Positions 1 through 11,024 of a DNA stretch of 64,000 nucleotides are shown here, piece by piece. The notes under the pieces were generated by a model that saw only the letters and a program-made list of their open reading frames with translations, was not told where the DNA came from and did no database searches. Position 1 is the stretch's first letter; the number at the start of each line of letters is the position of its first letter. The translations under genes and the position numbers were made by a program. Where the stretch lies: positions 187,758-251,757 of the forward strand of contig CACRXP010000646.1 of assembly GCA_902702965.1 (NCBI GenBank). Direction: 5' to 3'. This DNA is from Spirometra erinaceieuropaei (Eukaryota > Platyhelminthes > Cestoda > Diphyllobothriidea > Diphyllobothriidae).

Positions 1-96
1 ACGCACACCGGGCTGACTGCGAGGTCTGAATTTCATCGTCAGTTGGCAATCTTACAAGCGACGCACTTAGTGCACCGTGATAGTCTCAGGCTTGGA

Positions 97-1600
97 TCAC
101 ACATGCAGCAGAAGAGCCACATGAAGAAGGAACCGAGGGACACACCTCCTATTTACATGAGAGGTGCCACGTACGTGCTTGCGTTGTATGATGTTTGGTG
201 CGGTCATGTGTGTTGTTGGTCCTAGTGATGAGAGATGTGGTGGTGGTATGGTATAACCGGCGATGTCCGACCGCAGGTTTTCATGGAGGCGCATGTGACC
301 TAATAGACCCATGCGGTGAGTAAATGTGCGTTTGCAGCGCGAGCAGGGGAGGCGGATGCGGTAAGTATTTCTCGGTGCTCCGGACACTGACGCACTGGTA
401 ACAGTGCCGTGGACTTGAAAGTGGCCGTCCAGGCCGATACGCGAGGTTCGCAGATTGCTGTACCAGTCTTCACTGCCCTTTTTCAGACCGGTCTGTTCTG
501 GACAAGGTCCTCACTGGCCTTCAGATTGATATACAGTCTCTTAAAAGAGTTCCTCAAAGTGTCCTTGTAGTTGGATATTGGTGTGATGATTGCTCGACCA
601 TCTGACGCGCTGACCCTGGTGTTGGGAAAAGTGTTCACCTGTGCGCCCCCCTCGTGGCCAATTGCTCCGCCTAGGCGAAGCCTCGGTGCTGAGACTTCGC
701 CTAGGCGGAGCAATTGGCCACGAGGGGAGCGCACAGGTGAACACTTTTCCCAACACCTGGGTCAGCGCGTCAGATGTCCTTGTAGTGTCGTCTTTGTCCT
801 CCCTGTCGACGAGAATATGTAGCGACATCTGCGTAGAATAGTTGTTTAGGTAATCGCTCGTCGTCAATCACGGGGTGGCCGCTCCATCACAATTGCATTT
901 GCCCCAGCATGCTGTGGGTGGTGAGGATTCCGGTCCGTTCGAAAATCTCCGGGTCCAGTATCCTGTCCTGCCACCTCAGCCTCAGTATTCCGCGGATGTA
1001 GCAGAGATGGAAGTGATTGAGCTTCCTGACATGGCCGCAGTAGACAGTCCAGGTCTCCGCTCCATACAGAAGCGTCGTCAAGACGACGGCCTTGTAAATC
1101 TTCAGTTTGGTATTCAGTCGAAGGTCATGGTGATTTTACACGGAGACTTGCAACCGGCTGGCTTTAGAGATCCGATGGACAGCCTCGTCGTCCATTTTTG
1201 CGTTTTGCGAGAATGTGCTTCCTAGATGAGCGAAGTTGTCCGCGGTCGTAGGTTGGCTGCCGTTGATATTTGTCCGGCGAGTTCTTTATTCGTGGTTGGT
1301 TTGGTGCGTGACCACCGTTTTGCCCCTGTTGATTGTGAGTCCAAAGTTGGTGCTCCCGGCGGCGAAGAGGTCCCTGCTCTCCTCCATATCCAATTCTGTA
1401 GTGATGTTGAGGGCGCAGTAGTCCGCGAAGAGCAGATCGTGGATAGTAATGTAGATTACCACGTTAGAACCTGCATGCGCCGACTATTGAGAGGATGCCC
1501 ATCGGTCTCAAGACGCTCATCACGGTAGGCGTCCGTCAGCATGACGAAGAACATAAGACTGAAGAGGGTGGGAGCGAGTACTCTGTCCTTCATAGATATG
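97..1600 (-). mobile_element. LINE-A copy 1: 3' part of a zinc-finger-tailed non-LTR retrotransposon, interrupted
   Basis: Reading the minus strand from about 1600 down gives a decayed reverse transcriptase. LAPTLFSLMFF lies near 1570, the catalytic box has decayed to FADY near 1430, and there is a DLFAAG..NFGLTIN segment. The well-kept post-RT motif LLYGAETWTVY follows near 1075, with RLRWQD near 985, and then KDTLRNSF...INL...EDLVQNRP near 480-560. The C-terminal C2H2 finger (CSRC...HMRLH) is at 279-345. Several frameshifts and stops make it a pseudogene. The order RT, GAETW motif, KDTL segment and C2H2 finger is that of a LINE family widespread in flatworms and other invertebrates; I call it RTE-like by resemblance only. 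It is split by a palindromic insert at 571-774. Its 5' end is lost near 1600. Confidence 0.85.
571..785. mobile_element. Palindromic (foldback-type) insert inside LINE-A, with 11-bp flanking direct repeat
   Basis: Two arms of about 89 bp, at 599-687 and 688-776, are reverse complements with only a few mismatches and almost no spacer. The outer ends are catctgacgcgctgaccc and its complement. The 11-bp string tgtccttgtag occurs at 560-570 and again at 775-785. Removing 571-785 makes the surrounding LINE reading frame (KDTLRN region, minus strand) continuous, so this is an insertion with a target-site duplication. The left side has 28 extra bases (571-598) outside the palindrome, so the element is not perfectly symmetrical. 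It encodes no protein of its own; open frames crossing it are by-products of the symmetry. Confidence 0.8.
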
Positions 1601-2740
1601 CGATATGAGACACTTTGCACGTTTGCTGAAAGGTTTGACAGTTTTACTTCATCAAGACGGTCAGTTGTTCAAAGTTCCCTTTTAGACGCTAAAGGACATC
1701 TAGTGTTCTGGTACACCAACATCAGCCACATTCAGTACGGGATCGGCTTTATACTTGCCCAAAGTTTAGATTCAACCAGCCGTCCTTCTAAACAGGAGGG
1801 CAAGGGGCCGTATAGTGAAATCGTCAGCTATTTCAAACGCTTTTCAGATCTTTGAGGAGGCCATATCGGGCATTGACGCCTATTTTGATGATCAGCAACA
1901 ACCGATGCGCGGTAATGGTGTCAATGTCGGACATAACAGTCCGACAGAAGGAGCATTTTGTGCCCTATCTAAAAGCCGGTTTGAAGTCACTCCGACTCCA
2001 GAAAGCACTACGGCTGAGCTATAATGGTTGATGGGGGAGGGCAGAGGGTGAAGGGGAGAACTAAGGCGTGGGTAGTTTGATAAAGAACTTTTTCGGGCCT
2101 ATTCTGCTTTCCTCCACACATTCATAAGCCTGACCACTACCTGCCGCATATGGTCTACAGGCTGCGTCTAGCAGATAGTCATTAACCCTTCGTGAACCTG
2201 CGTATACTGCCACAGGGTTTTCAATCAGGCTTCCACTGACCCACGATTGACCGACCAGGCCGTTTCTTTTTTGGAATTGCGGTCACAGTGTAGATAAGCG
2301 GATATTGGGTCTACATTGTTGTCTTTTGTACTGTGACTGCGTTCCCTTTGCGACGGCTGCGCAAATAGGAGCCCAGAGCGAATCCAGATCGGGATGTGAT
2401 ATAACGATGTGGAGAGTTGGTTGAGGGTGTCCTCAATGAGATTAAGTCATAGTCAGCCGGGCAGGCGCGCTCGTCAGTCATGCGCACGAAGTTCCCGCAC
2501 CGCCACAGGTACGCCTGTTACAACACGGCGTAGATGCAAAACAACCCCGTTCTTTCCACGACGCCTGTGCCCATGATACTTCCCTCACGCTCCACCTTCC
2601 TAAGCCAAAAGGGGCTTAGTTTATTGCCTAGCCTTCGTACACAGAGTACACGCCTCCTTCCCGTATTGAAGCGTAGTCAAGAAGAAAACCCTGCACGTCC
2701 ATGGATTCATGTTAAGGAAGATGCCGTGCTTCTCCCTGAC
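1600..2740. other. Unassigned interval between two LINE-A copies
   Basis: I recognise no gene or repeat here. Short open frames exist on the plus strand (1541-1855, 1815-2024, 2534-2752) but none shows a known motif. The part from about 2400 on may be a badly eroded 5' portion of the LINE-A copy that becomes recognisable at 2740. Confidence 0.4.
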
Positions 2741-3251
2741 AGCACCGGATAAGTTAAGCGCTATAAAATTCGACACGGCTGAGCGTCAATTGGATGCTAG
2801 CACTCACATGAAGACCAATCTGGAATGCACGCGAGTCCTGAAAGAAGAGGAGAAGAGGGACTATGTTCGAACCAACTGGCAGAAAGTGCGAGCAATTTCA
2901 CGCCACCGCTATAGGAGTGTTAAAATATACACACCGACAGCATCAAGACTGGCCCGAGGATAACCGTGAAGAAATCCTACGTCTGTTATTCGAGCAAAAC
3001 GGACTGCACTTGACATATGCCAGCAAAGAAACCAACACCAATAAATCCGCACTATTTTACTGTTGCGACGTGCTGCAGCAGAGGTTGAGATAGATGTAAG
3101 ACTGGGCTAACTCGCAACTCCGAAAAAATCAAAGGATCTGTGGACTATAGGCAGAAGAATATTATCGACAAAGACAAGGAGGACTGGAATGGCCATTTCC
3201 GGCATATTAGCCGTCGTCAGCCAGTCATAGCCAACCCCGAAGTGTGGAACA

Positions 3252-3315
3252 CCTGGGGTTCGATCCCGCAACCTGTTAGAAGTCCAACGCCTCTCAACAC
3301 TGAGCCACGGGCTTG
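3252..3315 (-). repeat. tRNA-Arg(UCU)-like head of SINE
   Basis: On the minus strand this reads as a D-arm (GTGGCTCAGT..), a TTGGACTTCTAA anticodon region with UCU in the loop, and a T-arm-like GGGATCGAACCCC that serves as B box. The 3' half of the anticodon stem is shortened (TAACAGG rather than TAACCAACAGG). This is the internal pol III promoter of a SINE rather than a working tRNA. Confidence 0.65.
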
Positions 3316-3404
3316 TTGTCCTGTCGGTTGAGATCGGGAATATATAATGACAGAAGGGCGCACACCGATCGTGTTATGGAACTCACCCGTCCCGACAAGA
3401 CAAC

Positions 3405-3471
3405 GGGCCCGTGGCTCAGTAGTTAGGGGCGTTGGACTTCTAACCAAACAGGTCGCGGAATCGAGCCCCAG
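3405..3471 (+). repeat. tRNA-Arg(UCU)-like head of SINE
   Basis: GTGGCTCAGTAGTTAGGGGC looks like a D-arm/A box. GTTGGACTTCTAACCAA forms an anticodon stem-loop with UCU, and GTCGCGGAATCGAGCCCC is a B box with one extra A. The acceptor stem does not close convincingly, so I call it a SINE head and not a tRNA gene. Confidence 0.65.
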
Positions 3472-5499
3472 CTGCCCCACACTTCGGGGTTGGGTGTGAC
3501 TAGTTCACGACGGCTAAAAAGTCAGAAATCGGTTTTTCCCGTCTCCCCTGTCATTGTCGATAATGCCGTTCCGCCTATATCGTGCGCCGCCGTACGGCTG
3601 CTGGTTGGGCTCGAGAGAACCCTAAGGCAAAACGGGACGAGTGAGTTCCGTAACACGATCGGTAAGCCCCCTCCTACCACTGGATATGTAAACCAATGTG
3701 AGGTAAAGAACATCTTCGCTGCCATCAAAGCAGTTTTTGACCTCAAAGTCAAGAGACTCCGCTACCGATCGGCTCAGATGCCATCCCTGGCATCAGATAA
3801 ATCACAGGTCCTGAAGCCCAACTGGTCTGGAGCTTGCAAGTAGGCCATAAACAGACTTGTACAAATAAACGCAAATTCTGATTCTGACCTTCCGCCTTTC
3901 CTGCAGGAGACAAACAATACAGTACAGTATATATCTGGTGGAGAATTACCAGACGCCGACCTAATTTCTGCTTAAATCTACAAGTTCGTTTGGCCTTGAG
4001 CAATGGACAGCTTTATCTCTGCTCCAGAAGCTGCGGTGCCCAAGAACAGATCCTCCTAGACTTCAAGGATGGCACTATCGTGCACATGTACAAACGCAAA
4101 AAAACCGGCAACTCTGTGGTAGCCTAAACACACATCTGCAGGAGATACTCCTTCCAAAAACACGATACGGATTACAGAAACGTCATGCAACAACAAGCAT
4201 TATCGCGTTTCTCCAGCTGCACCATAGGTACCAGGAAATGTGAACCGGCCTCTATACCATCTTCATAAATTTGACAGAGGCCTTTAACACAGTAAACCAC
4301 AATGAACTCATGCTGAACTCCGGTTGTCCGGAGGGATTTACACAGATAGTAAGACACCTGCATGACTGTAAGATAGCGATCATCACGGGCAATGAATAAA
4401 TCTCGAAAGCGTTTGAGGTGATGCAGAGTTGTACATTGGCACCCAACCTTCCAACCTTGTGTCCTCCGCACTGTTGATAAGCGACTCCGAGTTGACATTA
4501 AACACCGGCTCGACGGCCAACTGCCCAACATCTGGTGTATGCAGTGGGAAACGAAGGCAGGCCAGATCGGTGTCTACGTCAACTTGTTTGCGGACGACTG
4601 CACGCTGAATAGCACAACCGAGGCGGATCGGCAGTGGAACCTGAATCTACATCCGGCTACTCAGGCTTCGGTCTGGCCACTAACATGCGTAAGATAGTAG
4701 TCCTACATCAATTAGCGTCAACGGGCGAATACACCGAACCCGCCGAAGTTGACAAGCTTGCGTACGCGGGGGTGGGGGACCACTTCCAGAAGCATCAAAA
4801 TCGACGACGAAGTCACGAGTACAATCTCTAAAATTTAACAAAATCTTCGGCTGGTTGCATAGCTCCATCGAATTGCGGCGCCACCTCCGTCAACAAGGAA
4901 CTGAGTACTACAGGGCTGAGGGCTTGCCTACGTCCTTGTACGGCATGGAGCCTTGGACTGTCCATGAAATAAAGCTTTAAGGCTTTCATTCCATCTGTCT
5001 CCGGAAGATGCTGAAGGTCGATTTTGGGGAAGAGATTCTGGCTACTGGTGTCCTGGAAGCAACAGGCATGTTCAGCATCTACGCTTTGCTGAGACAGATG
5101 AGAGTGCAAGCATAGACAGCAGAATTTATTAGAACTAATAAATTTCTCCACGGCTTATCAACTGCAGCCTGTCGTTGCATAACACAGATAACAAATGACA
5201 AAGGTACAAAGATTGGAACTTCCACAGAGGAAATCAGTATAAAACAGCACGGTCACCGTATACCGCACGCAGACTAGTCAATAAAATGGTAACTTAAAAA
5301 CGCGAAAGTTAGCACGGGAAAGTTAACATGCAGAAGGGTTACGCAAATCGGCTGAGCTTTACCAGGGCAAGTTGGGGTTGACCACGTAGTCTAACTGTTG
5401 GCATAGGTCGGGTTTCTCCCGCCGTATGTAGGCAGCCTCCAAGTAGCGCAGTATCCAAGTTGTTCGTGCCCAAACTAATACTCGAAGAGATGCTTTGGG

Positions 5500-5940
5500 T
5501 TAAACCGGATGACCGCCATCTAGGAGGTTCTTTGAGATAGAAAACCGTGAAATTTTATTCTCCTGATTTAGAAGCCATTTAGGCAGGTTCTCAACTGATC
5601 TGACTGCCAACTGCCTTTGCGTTCGCCCGATGTACTTGCATCCACAAGTGCATGTGAATAAGTAAACACAATTTGACGTGGCGTGCAATGACAAGGCATC
5701 CCTTCCCCGTGGAAATGGGATGTCCTTAGTGGGACTGCTGAATAAGAGTTCGGCGGCGTTGTATGTTCTTTCAGTGGCGCATCTCAATCGTCGCCTAATG
5801 ATATTTTAAATGTCGTCACCCTTAAAAGGTAAAGATATTACAACGGGCTTTTTCGGAACTGATTGCTCCGTAAATTCTGGCCGCAAAGTGTTACTGTACT
5901 TTTCGACTGAACCTGTTGGATATCCACGTTTAAGCAGGGC
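5500..5940 (-). mobile_element. Penelope-like element fragment, family 2 (GIY-YIG end)
   Basis: The minus strand carries the C-terminal part of a Penelope-like element protein. A KKPVV.SLPFKGDD-like stretch lies near 5830-5870, an RRRLRCATERTYNAAELL linker near 5760, and then the GIY-YIG endonuclease core CVYLFTCTCGCKYIGRTQRQL (about 5608-5673). In this family the GIY part is YLF and the YIG part is YIG itself. The reverse transcriptase is missing, and a frame break lies near 5810-5830. Its cysteines and spacing differ clearly from the neighbouring family-1 fragment, so these are two different elements and not one duplicated. Confidence 0.75.
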
Positions 5941-6059
5941 TGTTTTGAGGCAAGGAAAAAGGAACTTGATTGCGTAAATTTTCGACGCCGGTTTCCCAGA
6001 TCGTCGTCAGACGCAGACGGAAAGCAAATGTGCTGACGACAGTTAACATCTGGCAGTGC

Positions 6060-7047
6060 ACTTGAAAATCGATAATTGTTCGGCGTTTGCGCCAGTGATC
6101 GGCCGCTACCTGCGTCATTCTGTTCTGATTGGCTCTCGTCTCTTCCACTTCTCCTTGAGACTTTTGTACGTGGCGTCCAACTCGATGTGACGGTTGATGC
6201 ACAATTCATCCGAGTGCATGGCCTCAAGAAACTCTCGGCCTTTATTGAAGGGACAGGCACCAACAATCCGTGTTCTGTCCCAAGCAAACGTATGCCCTGT
6301 GTCCAGGGTATGCATAGCTACTTGAGACAGATGGTCTCGCCTCCTTACTTCAAGTTGGTGTTCGTGAATGCGTGTAGAGGCGGATTTTCCTGTTTGACCA
6401 CAATAAACTGCATCCCAGGCCTCACATGGGATCTGGTAGACGACTTCCTTTCTATCCAAATAGCTGACCCTAAGGGTGTACCATTAGAGTACGTGGTGTA
6501 GTCGTTTGTCTGTGTGCCACCAGAATTTGATGCCTCTTTGGGTGCCTTTCTACGAGTTCAGACACGTCTTTGATGTAAGGGAGAGTTCGCCATGTATTTG
6601 GCTTGCTTACCTGACTGGAAGAGCTTTGTTCCGTTTCTTTTGACTCGTCCTGTCCCGTGCATCGGCGCACAAAATCCTTGGGCTACCTATTTCGGGAAAA
6701 TAATTCACACAAGTAACTTAGTTCGGCTCGGTAGCCTTCCTCGTCTGAGCAGTGTGTTTTTTGCCCGATTAAGCAGACAGCTGATCGTACTCCGTTTGTG
6801 GGAAATGGGTTGGTTGCTCTCGTAGTGTAGAATGACTTTCGCATAGGTTTCTTTGCGGTACACCGATGTGCGCAATGTTCCATCGGTCTTCCGCTGCACG
6901 AGAACATCCAACATGTGAATTTTTTTCGACTTTTTTCTTGAGTGCGAATTTAATCCCTGTCATTGTTGAGTTGATAGTGTTATGGAGCGTTTCTAGTTGA
7001 TCCTTTTTAACGATCGCAAATGTGTCGTCCGCGTATCGCAGCCACAA
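6060..7047 (-). mobile_element. Penelope-like element fragment, family 1 (RT catalytic core to GIY-YIG)
   Basis: The minus strand from 7047 starts at the RT active site, WLRYADDTF (YADD codons at 7024-7035). It continues through LETLHNTINSTMTGIKF, the thumb-side block RKTDGTLRTSVYRKETYAK (about 6850-6890, shifted frame), HYESN.PISHK, and LPYIKDVSELVERH near 6570. It ends with a GIY-YIG domain, VVYQIPCEAWDAVYCGQTGK (about 6385-6444), followed by STRIHEHQ and a DHLSQVAMHTLDTGH segment. At least two frameshifts and stops disrupt it. The element is cut at 7047 by a SINE, so the N-terminal RT half is absent. Penelope proteins combine an RT with a GIY-YIG nuclease, and both are visible here. Confidence 0.85.
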
Positions 7048-7407
7048 TTTAGGCTCGAACTCGCGACCTGTTAGTTAGAAGTCCACGCCTCTAACCACTG
7101 GGCCACGAGCCCGTTGCCCTGTCGGTTTCGATCGGGAATATACAGTGGTAGGGGGGCGCTCACTGATCGTTCTTACCGAACTTAGTCGTTCCATTGTGCC
7201 CTACGGGCTCTCTCTCTCGACCCCAACTAGCGGCCGCATAGCGGCGCATGATATAGGCGGTATGTTATTACCGACAAAGACACGGGAGACTGGAATGGCT
7301 ATTTCTGTCTTATTAGTCTTCGTCAGCCAGTCATACCTAACCCTAAAGTGTGGAGCACCCGAGGCTCGAACTCGCGACCTGTTAGTAAGAAGTCCAACGC
7401 GAGGTGG
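7048..7407 (-). mobile_element. tRNA-Arg-like SINE, unit plus part of a second unit in tandem
   Basis: On the minus strand a truncated tRNA-like head (7361-7400) is followed by the common body (ccacactt, cagtctcc, the gcgccgctatgcggccgctagttgggg block, a ga repeat, and taccactgtatattcccgatcg). A second complete tRNA-like head follows at 7052-7112, containing GTGGCCCAGTGGTTAGAGGC, GTGGACTTCTAACTAAC and GTCGCGAGTTCGAGCCT. The body therefore sits between two tRNA-like heads spaced about 300 bp apart, which suggests the family can occur as tandem units. It abuts the Penelope-like fragment. Confidence 0.75.
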
Positions 7408-7619
7408 GACGACAGAGAATGCGGGTAGGTTAATCAGCCGATCATAATCCTGACCAGCAGCTGTGACCAGAAGCACAAATATCTACACAAACACTGCCTG
7501 TGCAGTTGGTCCACCACTGGGGTCTACCAGATGGGTCAAAAACATTTCATCGAACTAAAGTTCATCAGTTACTCGCTACCTGTCGTCCTCTGGCGTTGCA
7601 TATCGAGTATCTATTCAAT

Positions 7620-7830
7620 CGGAAATGGCTTTGGAGTCTGACGATTAGAAACTTTTCTTAAAACAGAAAAATATCTTTTCTCGAATATGGACTTTGAAGA
7701 GAACGTGATTTTCTGCCAAATGAGTACAAGAAGTAATATTCTTACGGAGGTTTTCTGTAAAATATTTTTGAATCTATAAAAACATAGAAAATCGAGAGAA
7801 GCAACTTCATCGTTCGTAGGTATGTGAATA
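7620..7830 (-). mobile_element. Fragment of the long-TIR DNA element family
   Basis: Read on the minus strand, this stretch follows the inner arm of the element at 15015-16006: ttttcgat..ata, an attcaa..aaaatatt block, a gtactcatttggcagaaaatcacgtt block, then ..ttcgagaaaag and tttaagaaaagttt. It matches the same part of the 49-50 kb copy even better. Neither terminus is present. It has no coding content. Confidence 0.5.
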
Positions 7831-10800
7831 CATGGATAGATTCTACAAGAGTTCAAATATGCCGCCGCTGTGCACTTTCGCAAGAGAAAGCAACAACCCT
7901 GCAATGAGCGTCGCAAGACATTTCTCATTAGCATTACTAGCTGGGTCTTTGTTTTAATACTCTTTCATTCCCTGTTTGCACATCTATAATAAAGAATACC
8001 CTCCGAGATTTGGTGCAGATTCCGGAGACATCGTGAAACAGTCAGCGCGGTATTTGCAATGCGACAGCTCCAGAACTGCCATGAAATCATAGATCTTGCA
8101 AAATCTTTGGACACCGTGCACCAAAATGGACTCTCAAAGGGCATGGTGAATTTGGATGACCGAATGGTTATCGCCACTGCTCAGACAACTAGATGGCGGC
8201 GCGAAATAATCCTGGGATGGGTAAGTTTTTTGGCCAACAATGCATCCGTTCAACGGCGTTGACGATTTCTTTCATAATGTAAGCAAAGTTCAAGGTAGAG
8301 CCATTCTATGCTGAAAATTGCAAATTAGTCGCCTAACATCCGCCGTCTTTTGTGTTTGGATTAGAAGATGCCTCACTTAAGGCATTTTCTTCAAAAAGGA
8401 AAAATATTAGGGATATAATTATCAAGTAAACTGGGAATGGTCCGGAGCTCGTAAATATTTGAGCACAAAAAGACCGTCCGGAGAGGCTACTCACTGTCTC
8501 AAGCCGCTACTCACGCTGGAGAGAGGCCGCGAAGTCAAATTCGCGAGCACGCGGATAGTGGCACGTGCCAGCAATAAGACGGAGCCGCTGGAGGTCTGGA
8601 TGCCTGACAACAGTTCGACCATCGTGACGGACGATGTCCACTGTGTGCTACACAGCAGGGTCAGAGCAAGGAAGATGACTTGCGCGTGAGTTAGTTTAAT
8701 GATAGACGGCTTGCGCAGCATCTGTCGCACTCTCCTCTCTCCAATCTGGGCCTGATGTCATGATTAAGTCAAGAAGACCGGAGGCGGGGGAGAACCCAGA
8801 TGGTTGGCACGGTAAAAGCCCACACTTAGGCGTCAGCCCACGCCCTAGTCCACAACAAACTTGACTAGGATTTTCAACAACCTCAAAGACGGGGGATGGC
8901 AAGTAACCCAGATCGCGCGGTGTTGGCCCACAACAAGACCTACCACCGCACGCCGAATGTCGGCATTTGTTTTGTGTGCGCACTCCCTATAACACCTCCC
9001 AGAATCTGATGTAGCCCCGTGTTGGTCCAGCGTATATACCGCGTTACCCGGTTTATGGACACTTACGTGACACCACCTCCATCAACAGTCACTGTGTGCT
9101 GGTCTGCGGGGACCCAGTCCAGTCACGGACACTACCTTCTTCACCCCACTCTCATGGTTTGACCACAAAACGGTTGATTTGTTATGGCACTCTCATAGTC
9201 TCTGAGGGTGGACTTATGTACGAGTCCGAAAGCTCAAGCTAATGCACCTCCTGTCCCAGTGATCGTGCGTGCAACTTCCCTTTATGTTACATACCTCTGT
9301 AAAAAATTTATTTTTTAATTCGTTTGTCCCGTTAACGAACAAATTGGTCCTTTTTCTGAATTTTCAGCAGTATTTCGTTTATTTTGCCGTAAGCTTTGTT
9401 GCTCCGTTATCGATTTTTTTATATGGCTGCAAAAACACGTGTTCGCGTGGAACTGCACGGGATTTCGATAGACATGCGTAGAGTACTTCGTTTGCAACCC
9501 TTGTAGACCTTGCAAATCCATGTGGACGCTCCCACAAACTTAACGAATGTCGATTAGGTAAGTCATCTGGTTTTTCTAATCATAGCCAAACGGCCAGGTA
9601 CTTTTAAAGACTTCATGAGGTTACTTTGTTACTTGTTTCTTGAGCAACTTAGTCCACAGTTGAATAGATAATAGAGGTCTAATGACAGAGGGCGGAGAAG
9701 TGTTTTAATTCCAACCTTTCAGTTGCAAGCCCTGATAGCACTTATTCTTTCGCCGATTTTTGGTTCGACTCCTTAAAGTCTGGAAAACTCGCCAAGACAC
9801 AAGCTTTACTACAACTGACAGAAACAATACGCTGGATTTGTTTTTTTTTTGAATGACAGTCGCCAAACTTACTTGGTTGATTCTGGTAGTCCGGTGCTGA
9901 CAACGCGTGTGCAAAGTGGTCAGGCGTATGATATGAGCTTGTATGCACCGCTCATATTTCAATCCGGCTATCATTCAGAACTGATTTTCCGCGTGGTACA
10001 GTACCGTCCCAGAAGGCAATTACAATTTGGCCTGACAGAAAAGAGTTCTTACTACCGCTGCGAGTCAACGTTTCAGCCCATGAACTAACGACCGTAAACC
10101 GGTTACGAGGAGTGGTTAATGAACAGATCTTTCACCAATATTTATCTTCCCAAAACGTGGCTCTCAGAGCGTAAATTGTAGTTCCGGGTTGTGCAAATCA
10201 ACGGTTTGGCGACAGGATAATTAAACTGCGTGTGATCCATTGCCTATTTACCATCCGCTATGTTTTAATGAGGGTGACGAAGTAGAAGTTGTGTCATTAA
10301 ATGTCTTTCCACAGGTTTTGGCCATTATACTCTGACGCCACGTGCACCTAATCCTCATCGGCACAACGGCCAAACCCCAGTAATCGCCTGGACTGGCGGA
10401 CGAAACCAAATAAGGAGTATCGTCACCGCTACACAGTCAGCAAACTTGTATAGGAGACCTACTTTACTTAAGGAAAGGAAAATAGCTACGCTATGACACA
10501 CATGAACGGTGGCATTGTGCAAAGCCAATCACTGTGCATAATCCCATTTACTGTCGCGCTGATCTAGTTTTGTCATTCGAACATGGTGGGTAAAGGAGTT
10601 AATGGGGGGACACAGTTCCGACTAAGTCTGTTAAAATCCATTTCACATGCAAACCACCTCTGATCCCCGAAGCTCTGACAGTTACGCATTTCGCTTCTCA
10701 TACCCCATGGATCGAGCAAACGTCGATAACATGTGCTTAATCTAGGTATCTACATGGGCAACCCTCATATGGTTAAGTATTCCGTTTGATAGTATGAAAA

Positions 10801-11024
10801 ATCATCACAAGCCTGTGGTGTTTGTCCGTGTAAATAGTAGTTTATAGAAGAAGTTCAACGTCTTGACTGGCTATCTGGGAGATCAAGGCGATTCTGATGA
10901 GGTAATTTATAAACAGCAGCGTGTTTGGGAACTACCGGACGACAGTTATTAAAATATTTTTGGGGTTCACCTAAAGAGCTAAACGATTCTAATTGCTTAC
11001 TCTAGATGGTAGTGAGAAGTCATC
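7830..11024. other. Unassigned upstream flank of the G-alpha gene
   Basis: No gene, RNA or recognised repeat could be supported. Small open frames on both strands (for example 8059-8262 +, 8696-8983 -, 9849-10088 +) carry no known motif and have no splice support. The last 100 bp before the G-alpha start are A/T-rich with a taaaatattttt stretch near 10950, but no convincing TATA box could be placed. Confidence 0.4.

Larger units (their letters stand above)
3146..3690. mobile_element. Inverted pair of tRNA-Arg-like SINEs inserted in LINE-A
   Basis: Two copies of one repeat lie head to head. The left copy is on the minus strand (about 3146-3400), the right on the plus strand (about 3395-3690). 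Each has a tRNA-like head, then a body containing ccacacttcggggttgg, gacggctaa, cagtctcc and gcgccgc..ggctgctggttggg. Imperfect direct repeats ggatctgtggac (3134-3145) and ggatatgtaaac (3682-3693; 9 of 12 identical) flank the pair, in keeping with a target-site duplication. The block interrupts LINE-A between its linker and RT. It is non-coding; the frames read across it are chance. Confidence 0.75.
2740..5160 (+). mobile_element. LINE-A copy 2 (plus strand), eroded and split by a SINE pair
   Basis: From 2740 the plus strand shows the linker upstream of the RT (RQHQDW.ED motif near 2940, then EILRLLFEQNGLH). After the inserted SINE block (3146-3690) it resumes at NIFAAIKAVF (3709), followed by LPPFLQET near 3890, TLW..N/HK-type RT block 1 near 4080-4120, LTEAFNTVNHNELM in a shifted frame near 4270, LAPNL near 4440, SIKIDDEV near 4790, LYGMEPWTV near 4940 and a LRKML..DFGEEIL segment near 5000. 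Many stops and frameshifts show it is dead. The two halves are in the same order and orientation, so one element was interrupted. No C-terminal zinc finger is seen after 5160. Confidence 0.75.

Noticed and set aside
641..841. Open frames on both strands over the palindrome with near-identical peptides
   Set aside because: They arise because the inverted arms translate to similar peptides; no independent coding evidence.
3217..3480. Possible functional tRNA-Arg genes
   Set aside because: The anticodon arm with UCU is convincing but acceptor stems do not close and each copy carries a repeat body, so they are SINE heads.
8491..8730. Minus-strand 79-codon frame with a hydrophobic stretch resembling a signal peptide
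   Set aside because: No motif, no splice context, and similar frames occur by chance across the flank.
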